A stretch of DNA of 64,000 nt from Aplectana chamaeleonis (taxonomy: Eukaryota > Nematoda > Chromadorea > Rhabditida > Cosmocercidae), in NCBI GenBank assembly GCA_029168955.1, contig JAPDOI010000038.1, positions 1,453,001-1,517,000 of the forward strand, in the 5' to 3' direction. Within the stretch, counting starts at the first letter, position 1; every line of letters starts with the position of its first letter. The translations under genes and the position numbers were made by a program. Positions 22,660-33,533 of this stretch are shown piece after piece. Under the pieces are notes generated by a model that was not told where the DNA came from, did no database searches, and was given only the letters and a program-made list of their open reading frames with translations.

Positions 22660-24045
22660 TGCAGTTATTGGCAATAAACATGAAAATTTCACATACGTTC
22701 GGTACTGAAAACGATCGCCTTGAGCTTATAATTTCGTGGAACCACCAGCCCGAGATGGACATTACAGATACCCAAGAGATACTAACAATACAACTCGTTG
22801 TCGCAGATGCCTTTAAAACTCTAGGCACTTCCACTGTCAGAGGGAAATCATCAAAAGTGGTTTTCACAGTATGTCGCGAAGTTCAAGAATGATTCTCTGT
22901 TGAACTTTGAACTCTCGTTTTGAGATTTTTTCATACCTGCTTCTTCTTTGCGAATAGAAGTTCTTTAGGTATCTAATCGCCATTTTGACTTTCTAAAGTC
23001 GTCTGTCTACCAGGTTTTTTGTGGGCACGACACCTTTCAGTTTCACCTCTTCCTATTAGTGCAATTCGTCTTTTTTCGGGTGCGAAACTTTTGGATAGGC
23101 TGAGAGTGGTGTTAATCATATAGGGAAGGAACGAGTTCAACCACACCTCCGTCGGTGTTCCACTTGTATTTCGACGCACGACCACCTTGCGCACACGGCG
23201 GCCCGTCTGCGAATCCCTCTAGTCATCAATTGATCGGCGGACGGCAGCCCTCCTTTGTGTCTCATCTCACAGTCAGCAGCAGCAGATCATGCTCAATTCA
23301 CTGTTCTATGTCGTCTTCATGATGTCCTACAGTGGATCAGTGCTGGTTCAACTCGGCTACTACATCATCGAGGAATTCTGTCTGGAGAGATTCGATCGAA
23401 TGCCAAATCTAGAGCAACACCTGCACATGGTCGCCGGCTGATCTTATTTGCTTTTATAAACCAATAAATAATTTTTATGAGAGGTTTTTGTGACAAGAGC
23501 AGACTCATGAGTGGCCACACATCTTCACTCAAAGGCAAGGTTCGCGATAAATTCGGCTGTTGTGCTATCTTCACGGAAAGGTAGATCTGGGCATCACAAA
23601 AGTGAGGATAAGTGAGAAAACTGGATAAAAGACGCTCAGGAACAAGTTATTGCTTGGTGTCCTCCCGCTCCTAATTATCGAAATTTCTATAAAAATCCGT
23701 TTTGTTAACTTTTATTTCGCTTCCAAAGTAATTTCTGAGCAGTTCTGGAGACTGCTGACTACTTTAACAGCAAAATAAAAGGCGGAAAAACAAGAATCAA
23801 CGAAAACCTCGTAAATTAGGGGGCCGGCTGACACCGGTAATTAGCCGTTATACTCTGTTTTTGAGCGCTTTTCTCGCAAATTTCCTGGTTTTTTCACTTA
23901 TTTTTACTTTTGTGATGACCAAATCTATATTCTCATAGAGAGAGCTCAAAATGGGTTTTTATCGAGAACCCTGCCTTTAACTGTGACATTTTATTCGGAT
24001 AAATAAGGTTCAAATATTCGAATAAAGTGAATCGAATATTTGAAA
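22660..24045. other. No proven gene; orphan TTAA-type end at about 23975
   Basis: A 77-codon plus frame (22659-22892) has no recognisable motif. At 23962-23981 the words ATCGAGAACCCTGCCTTTAA look like the right end of an A or D element without a partner. TATACTCTGTTTT at 23846 matches one end of element Y. Confidence 0.35.
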
Positions 24046-24047
24046 TA

Positions 24048-24829
24048 CAGTTTACGGCAATGTAAAAGGGCATAGTGCGGTTGCGGTCGACACACTAAAA
24101 CTATTGTGCTTCCCTGGGCCGAATTCCGGTCCGCAATTGCGTCTGGACACGCTTCGCGGCAGCGCGCTTTCAAGTCAGTAGGGTTTCCAGCGCCGCAGTC
24201 GCTGATCTGTTGACTCTAGGTGGGTTTTAGAAAATGAACAAAATCGGAGAAAACCGCATAAAAAAGCTATATCGAGTCGGCTTTGGCGCTGGAAACTCGA
24301 CTGACTCGAGCGCGTGCGGCCGCAAAGCGTGTCGGGACGCAATTGCGGACCGGAATTTGGCCCAGAGAAGCACAGTATGTTGGAAAGCCTGGCACTTTTC
24401 CGAATTTTGTCATCGATTGACAGCACAGCTGATTTTCTGGGTGAGTCACGTTTTTTGTTATTTTTTCTTGTTTGTTTCTGCTATATTCTTGTTTGTGACT
24501 CTTCAAATGTTGCAAATAGGGGCTTTTCTTAGTGTGTGAGGGAAATTCTCTGTTTTTTCGGGCTTTAAAGTGTCTTTTTTCCGAAATTTTACTTTAAAAT
24601 TGAGTGAAAACGGCGAATTCCCCTCGCGGACTGAGAAAAGCCCCTTTTCGCAATATTATAAGAGTCAGAAACAAAAGTGAAGCAGAAAGGAAGGTGAAAA
24701 AAAAACAAGAAAAACCGTAACTCACCCAGGAAATCGATGACGAAGCCTGGCAAAGGGCCAGGTTTCCCACCGTAGTTTTGGTGTGTCGACCGCAACCGCA
24801 CCATAGCCTTCTAACATTGCGGTAAACTG
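24048..24829. mobile_element. Family H foldback H2, with X inserted in its left arm
   Basis: Left end CAGTTTACGGCAATG after TA (24046-24047), right end CATTGCGGTAAACTG. The arms pair as in H1 once 24104-24375 is removed. The right-side TA is not intact. Confidence 0.8.
24104..24375. mobile_element. Palindromic element X nested in H2
   Basis: A 272-bp insert with paired ends TTGTGCTTC / GAAGCACAG and arms GAATTCCGGTCCGCAATTGC / GCAATTGCGGACCGGAAT. It is flanked by TA on both sides and absent from the H2 right arm. A related palindrome is at 56431-56590, and a weaker one inside 47080-47250. Confidence 0.8.
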
Positions 24830-25141
24830 TGCTTGAATATTGGTCACCGAATGTTGACCCGATTCGGCGTCAAGTCCAGTGTATTCAAATGTCTTTTTTA
24901 TAATGAACCAAAACACCAATCATTCCGTCTGAATAGTGAAGAATATGGACATTAATGCAAATTACTTAATTACTCGTCCTTTTCATGTTATTAATTGACG
25001 TATTTATATATAAGTTTCTATACTTATTCAATGATATCTATCCATTAACTAATTTTTTATTGGTTTACTTAATTAATCGAGGGTTTTCTGCGCTCTTCAA
25101 TGATCGGTCGGTGTCTTCTGTCAAGGTATTTGTCAACTCCA
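24830..25141. repeat. Repeat I, copy I2 (empty site for H1)
   Basis: Collinear with 7886-8195 plus 8698-8713. The junction CAAGGTATTTGTCAACTCC is uninterrupted here, showing the pre-insertion state. Confidence 0.8.
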
Positions 25142-25145
25142 TTAA

Positions 25146-25622
25146 AGGCAGCAGACACGCTCGAAAAAGTTTCTGAGATGAGCACGTTTCTGGAGTCGCA
25201 TGACTCCTAGTAGACTGCTAACCCCGTTGAAGGCGTCAAAAACGAGTCAAAACTACTAAATTTCAGTAATGCAAATCGAAAAAATTTCTGCAACCACGCC
25301 CCAAAATACAAACTCGTCCAGATTGATAGCACTAATACGATCACTTTGGCTGGTTTTCGATGCTTCCAACCAGGTGAACGTTCCAGTACAGACTGTGAGA
25401 GTATATCGGCTTCTTTATATCAATCGTTTTGTTGCTAATATTTGCAGTTTCAACCGCGCGCCGTGAAACTCGTCCACTTTCACCCAATAACAAAATAACC
25501 GTTATTCCTCTATTTGCACACAGTTTTCGTTCGTTTTTTCGCTAGTTCCCACTACAACCAGCTCCAAACCTTTGATTTATATCATAAAATCGATGCCATT
25601 TTTTGAGCGTGTCAGCTGCCCC
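25146..25622 (+). mobile_element. Family B element, copy B4
   Basis: Starts after TTAA (25142-25145) with AGGCAGCAGACACGCTC and ends GAGCGTGTCAGCTGCC. More diverged than B1-B3. First member of the TTAA chain. Confidence 0.7.
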
Positions 25623-25625
25623 TAA

Positions 25626-26110
25626 GGGCACAGTACACCCTCAGGTATGAATTTTGAGATTTTCATGTAATTGTGTAAAAGACCCCTCCTGTATAACACG
25701 TGCCAAATGCGAGGTCTCAATTTCTTCCAAATAAGCGAGATATAACCGACCACCACGGGCCCGACCCCTCCAGCCACCACCACAGGCCCGGCCCCCTTCC
25801 TGATTTTCGATCTCAATAGCGGTTAAATGGATGCATGATTTTCAACCGAGTCGTCGTTCTTCACTCCCTTTCCGGTCTATCTCCTCATCCTGTTTTGCTC
25901 TCGTGCCGCGACTGCGATTTAAGAGAAACACATGCCTGAGACAACTCGTCCACCAAATTTCTGCCTTAAAAATGCAGGCATTTTCAAGGAGCCGTATCTC
26001 TGTTCGTGGGAGGTCTTGGACGGTTTCAGGAATACCATTATTATCAAAGTGTGACCCTCTGGAAGATATAGATAAAACCTAAAAGATAATTTTTCGGGTG
26101 TCCTGTGCCT
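25626..26110 (+). mobile_element. Family C/D element C2
   Basis: Begins GGGCACAGTACACCCTC and ends GGGTGTCCTGTGCCT followed by TTAA. The interior matches C1 and D1 loosely (for example ACAACTCGTCCAC). Abuts B4 on the left and shares its right TTAA with Z1. Confidence 0.7.
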
Positions 26111-26114
26111 TTAA

Positions 26115-26558
26115 AAGCATCGTACACGCAGGGAACCGCATGCTATTTTTTCATGTTTTCGTGTAGCTTGGCCTCTATAGTTAACGAAACTGTCGAAGGC
26201 GCCCATGGAGAACTTCCATTTGTAAAGGAAAATCATTTGAAACACATTGTAAATACGAATTTGAATCTCGCGCCAAAAAAGTTTTTGAGGTTTTTCTGCA
26301 TTTGGTGGCCTCGCCACTGTTATTTTCAAAGTTTTTCTGCATGTGGAGTTCGTACCGTAACTGTTTTTCATGTTGTTTGCCGGTCGGATCTACATTCCAT
26401 GAAAAAGTGCTAGATGACTGGTGATAACTGGTGGCGGATACTCATCTTCAACCTCCCTAGGTTATTGAAGCGCCAAAACTCACCGATGTGGTCTACCGGG
26501 CTCATTCATGAATTAGAGCCCAAAAAATGGAAATTGATTTTTATCGCGAATGATGCTT
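26115..26558. mobile_element. Family Z element Z1
   Basis: The left end AAGCATCGTACACG after TTAA (26111-26114) and right end CGCGAATGATGCTT before TTAA (26559-26562) are inverted. The paired frames on both strands are non-coding artefacts. Confidence 0.65.
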
Positions 26559-26569
26559 TTAACACTTAA

Positions 26570-27054
26570 AGGCAGCAGACACGCTCAAAATTGATATCAA
26601 TTTTATGGATTAAACTGAAGGTCTGAAGCTATTAGTATTCAGAAATAACGATAAAGACCAAAACAAATCGACGGAAATTAAGACATAACGGTACGTTCTA
26701 TATTGGCTCAGAAATGGACGAGTTGTACGGCACTGGCTGAAATAGCGGAGCTAGCACCAAATTTGTTGGGATAACGACGCTAATATCCTCGTACGGCCCT
26801 TTCTGGAACGCTTACGCCATTAGAAGCCTAAAAATTAATCTAAAATGGCCGCAATCGAGCATTGAACATTTGAATTGAGGGGCGGGGCTCGTATCGATGG
26901 GCGGAGAAAGGATGATTTCGTGACCCAATACGGCTCAAATACGGTCATTTTAACTCGTTTTCAACTCTCCCGATTTCGCGAGGGCCCTATTAGGGCCCGT
27001 ACGACCCCATTAGTGTAGTTATCTCAACAACGTTTGCGAGCGTGTATGCTGCCT
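26570..27054 (+). mobile_element. Family B element B1
   Basis: TTAA at 26566-26569, left AGGCAGCAGACACGCTC, right GAGCGTGTATGCTGCCT, TTAA at 27055-27058 shared with B2. The interior closely matches B2 and B3. Confidence 0.88.
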
Positions 27055-27058
27055 TTAA

Positions 27059-27542
27059 AGGCAGCATACACGCTCAAAAATGATATCAATTTTATGAAAT
27101 GAATCGAAGGTCTGAAGCTGTTAATATTCAGAGATAACGAAAAAACCGAAAAAAATCGACTCAAACGAAGATATAACGGTTCGTTCTATATTGGCCCAGA
27201 AGTGGACGAGTTTTACCGCATTGGCTGAAATAGCGCAGCTAGCGACAAATTCGTTGGGATAACGACGCTGATGTATTCGTACGGCCCTTTCTCGAACGCT
27301 TAAGACGATAGAAGCGAAAAAAATGAGCCAAGATGACCGTAATCGAGCATTGAACATTGGTATTGAGGGGCGGAGCCCGTATCGGTGGGCGGAGAAAGGA
27401 TGATTTTGTGACTCAATACGGCTCAAATACGGTCATTTTAACTCGTTTTCAACTCTTCCAACTTCGTGAGGGCTCTTCTAGGGCCCGTACAACCCCACTA
27501 ATGTAGTTATCTCAACAACTTTTGCGAGCGTGTATGCTGCCT
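27059..27542 (+). mobile_element. Family B element B2
   Basis: Same orientation as B1 and joined to it through one TTAA. Left AGGCAGCATACACGCTC, right GAGCGTGTATGCTGCCT, right TTAA at 27543-27546. The 101-codon minus frame is a shadow. Confidence 0.88.
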
Positions 27543-27583
27543 TTAACCGCAAGTGTCCAAAAATGATGCTCCAAAGGTGTTAA

Positions 27584-28033
27584 AGGCAGCAGACACGCTC
27601 AAAAATGATATCAATTTTATGGATTAAACTGATGGTTTGAAGCTGTTAGTATTCAGAAATAATGAAAAAGACGAAAACAAAACGACGGAAATTAAGATAT
27701 AACGGTACGTTCTATATTGACCCAGAAATCGACGAGTTGTGCGGCACTGGCTGAAATAGCGGAGCTAGCAACAAATTTGTTGGGAAAACAACGCTAATGT
27801 ACTCGTACGGCCCTTTCTGGAACGTTTACGACCTTTGAAGCGTAAAAAAAGTATTGAGCGGCGGAGCCCGTATCGATGGGCGGAGCAAGGATGATTTCAT
27901 GACTGACTACGGCTAAAATACGGTCATTTGGACTCGTTTTTAACTCTTGCAACTTCGTGAGGGCTCTTCTAGGGCCTGCACGACCCCACTAATGTAGTTA
28001 TCTCAACAACTTTTTCGAGCGTGTCTGCTGCCT
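27584..28033 (+). mobile_element. Family B element B3
   Basis: TTAA at 27580-27583 and 28034-28037; ends AGGCAGCAGACACGCTC and GAGCGTGTCTGCTGCCT. About 35 bp shorter than B1 because of an internal deletion. Separated from B2 by 33 bp and joined to T through its right TTAA. Confidence 0.88.
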
Positions 28034-28037
28034 TTAA

Positions 28038-29285
28038 GAGACCGCCTGCTTCACGGCGAATCTCCACAGCCGACCGGTGCGCTCCACGGCTAATCGTTTC
28101 CATGGGTGACATGTGTGGACACGCGGTCAGCTGGGAACCATTTTGATCGGAGCAATTTTTCTTACGTACACAACCAGCACTCCATTTCCACTCCAGCTGA
28201 GAGTACAGAGAGTAAGTAGAGAATTGTAGTAAGGCCACAGTGAAGCAATGATCCACCGCTTTCTTACGGGCCTGCTTTTTCTTGATGTTGGAAGGCGTTT
28301 CAACTTTGCATGTCCGAGGTGCTTTGAGACACTTTTCGCAAATTTTTGGGCGTGCGGGTCACGAAAGAAATGTTTGTCTCTCGACTTTTAGAATTTTCTG
28401 CAGGTTACAGGTAATTGTCAGAACTGTGCCATGCGGAGCCAACCTAAAGTATTAAAAATTTGAAAAATGAACGAACTTCTTCTATGCAATGTCCTATTGA
28501 AACTCATGGAGAACTTTCGGCGGACTCATAAACTTTCGGCGGACCTGCAAAATTGTCCGATGTAACCGATGAAAATTTCATCAAAGAATTCAAAATGGGA
28601 ATCAGATTTATAATCACCCTCCACCAATCGCACCAAAAGCTCAAACGTTTGTCAACGGATAGCGAACGGCAGACAGCGACCGTGCTTTTGAAAATCGTGA
28701 AAAAACACCATTCTTCGAGGCCTCCAAATACACCCCGTACTGAAGTATCAACGAGCATCGAACTATTCACAGGTTTTCACTCCCACCCCCCCCCCAAGTT
28801 ATTTCCCTCTCGCAATTTAGCGAAATCTGAAATAAAGATGAACGATGGCTAACAAACCACAATCGACGGAAATTTCATTGGAAACTGTAAAGTAAACACC
28901 GGAACCTTGTGCAGCAGCTCGAATGACCCTCGGGGTCAAAACAGCAAAATTTGAAACGATGAACTACTGCAGTTATCTCAAATAGGTGGCACTGCTATTG
29001 CGACAATCAACTAGCAGTCACGTGATCAGCATCATCTTAATAACCCCCTTTAGCAAAGTTTAGGACAATTTCTTTCCGACCAGGGAAGCTCGAAAAATCG
29101 AAAAGTGCCATTTTCGGAGATGGTAGTAAAATTACTAAGAACACTCAAACTGCTTGACCACTGTGAATGTAAACAGTTTACATTATTAAGAATCTATTCC
29201 TAATTGAGGAGAACTTCACGCATTAGAACTTCACAAAATATTGAAAGTTTTATGGCGTGGGTGCGTAGGGTGGACACGCGGTCTC
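28038..29285. mobile_element. TTAA-flanked element T, 1.25 kb
   Basis: Left end GAGACCGCCTGC, right end read inward GAGACCGCGTGTCC, with TTAA at 28034-28037 and 29286-29289. It is the largest member of the chain and has different termini from the AGGCA group. The plus frame at 28530-28852 (first ATG near 28592) is open on both strands and matches nothing I know; it might be a transposase remnant, but that is unsupported. Confidence 0.65.
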
Positions 29286-29296
29286 TTAAGTGTTAA

Positions 29297-30036
29297 GGAA
29301 ATGTCATTTGGAGAAAGTGGCCAATCCGAGCGAAACGCATTTTCTTAGGATCAATTCTGACGGAAAGTTCGGACTTTAACATTTATAGCTACTCTCCGCT
29401 TGTCTGAACGAAGTTATACTCTGTTTTTCTCGATTTGCACAAAACACGGTCTGCCACCGGCACTAGATGTACCGTACGTAGTGCACGCCCATCGACATGT
29501 TCTCGGTCGACCCCGTTAGGCATGCGAATCAATACGCCGGTGTCGCAGCCACTAACGCACCAGATTGACAGTGCAGTGGCAGGGCGGGTGGTTTAGTGGC
29601 GGCGGCGCTGGCGTATTGATTCGCATGCTCACCGCGGTCGTCCGAGAACGCATCCATAGCCGTGAACTTCGGTACATAGAGGGCTGGTGGCGGATCATGT
29701 TACAATCCGAAATAAACAGAGTATATAAGCGATCGGTTGCGGTGCGTAAATGACCTTAGCGTACTTTGACCCAACAACATATCCCAAAAACAAAAAAAAA
29801 TGACTTCATAATCGTGTTTTGCGCCTCAACTAAACCCACTGTACGATGTTTGAGCGGGCTTTTTTCGATTACTAGACTGGCGTAGAGTGGGGAGCGGAAT
29901 TTTCTTATTTCTTAGGAACTCCAAAAGTTCAGAAAAAGAGCGGAATTTTAAAGGTCAAATTCAGACTTTCCGTCAAAAATTGATCCTATAAAGGCATTTT
30001 CTTCGAATAGGCCACTTTCTCCAAATGACCCCCCTT
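29297..30036. mobile_element. Family G element G2, split by Y
   Basis: The left end GGAAATGTCATTTGGAGAAA and right end CTTTCTCCAAATGACCCCCC are inverted; pairing extends through CGGAAAGT/ACTTTCCG. The word GCGATCGGTTGCGG after the insert matches G1 at 8830, showing that the host sequence resumes. Confidence 0.8.
29419..29721. mobile_element. Foldback element Y nested in G2 (TATA-flanked)
   Basis: A 303-bp insert with ends CTCTGTTT and AAACAGAG, flanked by TATA on each side. The arms pair GGCATGCGAATCAATACGCC with GGCGTATTGATTCGCATGC. G1 lacks it, giving the empty site. The target may be TA or TATA. Confidence 0.85.
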
Positions 30037-30835
30037 GTGAGAACTCTTGCGGCAACCTTTTTCGATAAGTCAAGAATTACTCTTTTCGAATGAGTCGAAT
30101 ATTACACTTTTTTTAGCGATCGACTTCTCGACTTATCCGAAAATCACGTTTCTTAAATTATCAATTTTTTTATTTATCTGGAATTTCAATTTCCCGTTTA
30201 ATCGACTAGATCAACCATCATTCGATTTCTGCTCTAATGGACGAGACGCGATCAATTGCGGAGAATAATGTGGCGTTCGTTTCACCGCCGGTCAGATGGG
30301 TTTCGATCGCTTCCGTTCATTAGACTACATTTTCCGTGGTGACCATACGTGTACTGTTCAAAAACAGTGCGTTTTCCCCCACTGTTCATAATTGCCAGGG
30401 GAACGCTGGGAATCTGCAAACAGTGATGACGCGCCAGTAGTTGGCACTGATAAGACCAAAACTGCTTCCCCCCCCTCTTCCGTTTTCTCACTCTTTTCAA
30501 CTCAGTGGTCAATGGTCAGTGAGCCATTGTTGATTCTAATTGAGATCAGGATACATGCTCTAAAAAGCATCGCACGCTCTGGAAACCACTTATCGTTTTT
30601 TGCTTCCGACCGCTGTGTGAGGAACCTTAGAAAGCGCAGAAGGAGTTTGGTGGGTCAGCAAAGCACTATTGTCAAAATACCAAGGTATAGGAGGTCGATA
30701 GAATCAAATCTGGTGGAATAAAACTCCACCGTCAATCTTCCAGTACTATCTAGCACGAGGAACAGAAGCGCTATCACTGGCGCAAGCGATCCGGTTTTGA
30801 AAATTCCTCATTATTGGAGATCATTACAGCCAAGC
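30037..30835. other. No gene recognised
   Basis: A 109-codon plus frame (30392-30721) overlaps a 76-codon minus frame; neither has a recognisable domain. AAAAAGCATCGCACGC at 30556 resembles a Z end without a partner. Confidence 0.3.
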
Positions 30836-30839
30836 TTAA

Positions 30840-31313
30840 AGCCACAGTCCAAGCTCAGAATCGACTTTTCGTTTTTCTGTCTATCTTGGAGAAAATTTCA
30901 CGCTGATCACAATGGTGTCTCCAGAATCGCTCAGAGTTCAATACGAACTGAGTTACGGCTCCCCAAAAATTCAGAATTTGAACTGGTAGAAGTTCGCGGA
31001 CGAGTTGTCTCGAACCTGTAATTTCTCTTTATTCGCAGCCACCATTCTGAAGCAGGTCACACTATAAAGCCAGACCGAAAACAAAAGGAATAACATAGAT
31101 TTTGAGTGAAATCATTCGCGCGTCTCTCCCCTATTGAGGTCGGAAATCTGCCAGTGGGTGTTGCCCATTTTTTCTTTCAAGGGGGCGTGATCGATTTTTT
31201 TCTAGCTTTTCCTCGCTTATTTATGCGAACTGAGATTTTGCGCTTGGCAGGGTCGCTATAGACGGCGGCCGGACCAAAATATCAAAAATTACCTCTGAGG
31301 TTGGACTGTGCCT
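30840..31313 (-). mobile_element. Family C/D element C3
   Basis: TTAA at 30836-30839 and 31314-31317; ends AGCCACAGTCCAAGCTCAGA and CTGAGGTTGGACTGTGCCT pair well. The interior is in the opposite orientation to C1 and C2 (GGACGAGTTGTC). Confidence 0.82.
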
Positions 31314-31789
31314 TTAAGCAGAGGGAAGTTCTCCTTTGTTGACAATTTCTTTCCCAAAAGAAATTTGTTCAGAAGTTAAAAGGACAAGCTCAAGAGAAAG
31401 TTTTTTATTCACGAAACAATTTCCAATATATGGAAAAAAATTCCGACTTTTCGCATCGAACACTCCGGAATAGACGGAGGGGCGGGAGATGAATGATTCA
31501 GAGAATTTATGGATGAGTTTTTTTTCTTCGAATGTTGTGGGTTTTGTGAGGCCTGTTGCTTTTATTGTGTACTTCATGGACTACGTAGCCTGCGCAAAAA
31601 CATTGAAAAATAATGCACTGTTTTTTTTTCCGCGCACGATGTCTATAAAAGGAGTGCTTGTGTGTAAAAAAATGTGTTCTAGTTTTCGATAATTTGACTT
31701 TTACGGCCAAAAAGTAGAGGGAATTGGGGAAAAGTTTGCACAAAGCTTCCAAACATCGGAGAAAACAACTGTTTGAAGAAACCTCAAAA
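31314..31789. other. No gene recognised
   Basis: Unassigned AT-rich sequence between C3 and the SINE dimer; overlapping short frames on both strands, none convincing. Confidence 0.3.
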
Positions 31790-31791
31790 GT

Positions 31792-32136
31792 TTACACAAG
31801 GTGCTGAGTTGATCGCAAAACGCTTGGCTCCGGGCGAGATTGAACCAGCATATTCCCTTTCCGGGGAAGCGCCTTATCGCACTGCACCACCGAAGCCCCA
31901 GCGCCGCTCTCACTCAACTGCTCGGTAAATCTTCACCGAAGCAGCGTGAGAGCGGCGCTGGGGCTTCGGTGTGGCAGTGCGATAAGGCGCTCTCCCGGAA
32001 AGGGAATATGCTGGTTCAATCTCGCCCGGAGCCAAGCGTTTTGCGATCAACTCAGCACCTTGTGTAAACATACCATAACATGCACTGCGACGTTAAACTG
32101 CAGTTACGGCAAAAAACTTCCAAAAATCGTGTAAAG
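31792..32136 (+). mobile_element. Inverted (head-to-head) dimer of a tRNA-derived SINE
   Basis: Two monomers face away from each other: arms 31790-31913 (minus) and 31946-32069 (plus), 124 bp each with few mismatches, around a 32-bp spacer. Each arm holds a 72-nt tRNA-like head (31826-31897 minus, 31962-32033 plus): 7-bp acceptor stem GGCTTCG/CGGAGCC, A-box-like TGGTGCAGTGCG (left), B-box GGTTCAATCTC, then tail AACTCAGCACCTTGTG. The right tail runs on unpaired to 32136. The direct repeat CCTCAAAAGT occurs at 31782-31791 and 32137-32146, as expected for a retroposon target duplication. Same family as 57226-57380. Confidence 0.8.
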
Positions 32137-32732
32137 CCTCAAAAGTATTCAATTACGCCTGTTTGGTGTGTTTCAGAGGACGGCGGAAACTTCGGAAATG
32201 GTTTCGCGCTTTAGAATTGTTAGATATCCTCTGTTTCAAAAGCAAACCAATGGCTGTCTTCACGATGAATATCATATGCGAGTTCGACTCAAAAAAAGAT
32301 TGTTTGGTCGTGAGCTAGGGAATATAAAAGCAACAGCGAAGAAAAACGCTCAGAATAAGCTAAAATAACGGTTCCTAACGTAGGCACAGGTTCAGGGCGC
32401 GGACGAGCTTACGAGCTCTGTTAGTTTTCGCAAGCGCGCGCAAATGACGAAATGTGCGCGAATCGATCAAGCTGGACGTGGTGGAGTTGCTTGGCAGTTA
32501 GCCATTGAAAACGCTTTTGGCTCCACAAGCTCGTCAGATTGGGAGGGGGGGCGGGACGCACTTAGCAGGCGTACCAGACTACCAAAATCTTTATTTACCA
32601 CAGTTCTCATCGATTTCTGGCCCGTTTTCAATGCTTTCTCCGACCCTATCCCCTCCAGCATCTGCCAGCGAAGTGTTTCACGCTGAACACTCAAAAACAA
32701 GATTCATCGTGAGCACTCCCTCTAAGTACCCT

Positions 32733-32879
32733 CTATAAAACGTCGTAATTCACATCACTTGAGGCGCGAGCGGTGCGCGCGATGCCTCGGCCTCCGTCTT
32801 CTCTCCGCTCTCTCACTGTCTCTAACCTCCGCTCCGCACCAGCACGCGTAGGAAACATGAGAATTTCGCCGTTTTATAG
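32733..32879. mobile_element. Family E MITE, copy E1
   Basis: Ends CTATAAAACG and CGTTTTATAG are inverted and extend through GTAATTCACAT / ATGAGAATTTC. The GC-rich middle (CCTCCGCTCC) is shared with E2 at 50256-50402. 32137-32732 holds no recognised gene; a D-like end CGTGAGCACTCCCTCTAAG lies at 32708. Confidence 0.82.
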
Positions 32880-33099
32880 CCTGTATGCTTCTTCGCGTGC
32901 CTGTGCTGAGCGAAGGTATAGACAGCGAGAAAATGTGGAGAAGGAGTGGACGCAGCATACGCGCGTAGACGCATGAGGCGACAAATGGAAATAAGTTCCA
33001 ATCGGGAATAGAGGATAATATACCTTATTTTGTGTTTCTTGTGCCAAAAACTCTAAAAGAATAAGATGGTTCGGAGCACATGCATGGTCGTCAGAATGT

Positions 33100-33300
33100 T
33101 TCGGAACAAAGCATATTCAAAAATCTAGCAGCGGTTATTCTGGTGAACCAAACGGCGAAAATTTTTACGTTACGTGGGCGGGGGATCCATGGAATTTCAC
33201 CAACATTCTGACAGTTTTTCGTCGTACTTCGGCCTACTCTTCTTAGACGGTCCCAAAGCTTACGTTTCTGCTGAAAAAAAAAAACAGTCAACTTCTTCAT
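33100..33300 (-). mobile_element. Relic of a C/D-type element
   Basis: Contains ACGTGGGCGG and CCCAAAGCTTACGTTT, words shared with D2 (37400-37550) and, inverted, with D3 and 40140-40340. Ends are not preserved. Confidence 0.45.
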
Positions 33301-33321
33301 CATGAACCCTATTCATGCGGT

Positions 33322-33533
33322 CTCGCCCCGGAGCAGCACCGAAGAGGATCCGGAACCGCCCCACAGTCCGGTTCGTTCTCCCAATCTCCGGCAATTGCTG
33401 CTCGGACAATCTGGAGTAGCCCAGACAGCAACACCAGTGGCACGTTAAGCAGCAGAAGCCGACCCCAGGATGGAGAGAGCGAGCCGAACCGTCAGGCCGC
33501 TCCGGTTCCTGTTCGGTGCGGCTCTGAGCCGAG
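33322..33533. repeat. GC-rich palindrome
   Basis: AGCACCGAAGAGGATCCGG at the left pairs with CCGGTTCCTGTTCGGTGC at the right, and GTCCGGTTCG with CGAACCGTCAGG. An ATG-started 47-codon frame across it (33302-33445) looks coding, but the hairpin explains it better. Confidence 0.65.

Noticed and set aside
25142..28037. B elements as a CRISPR-like or satellite array
   Set aside because: Units of about 480 bp with terminal inverted repeats and TTAA junctions fit transposons; no short direct repeats with spacers exist.
28553..28852. 99-codon plus frame in element T as a transposase
   Set aside because: Starts at TTG rather than ATG, equally open on the other strand, and no catalytic motif seen.
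33302..33445. ATG-started 47-codon frame with an LxxLL-like LRQLL motif and Pro/Ser-rich sequence
   Set aside because: It lies across a palindrome at 33322-33533; the hairpin explains the open frame, and no flanking exon is visible.
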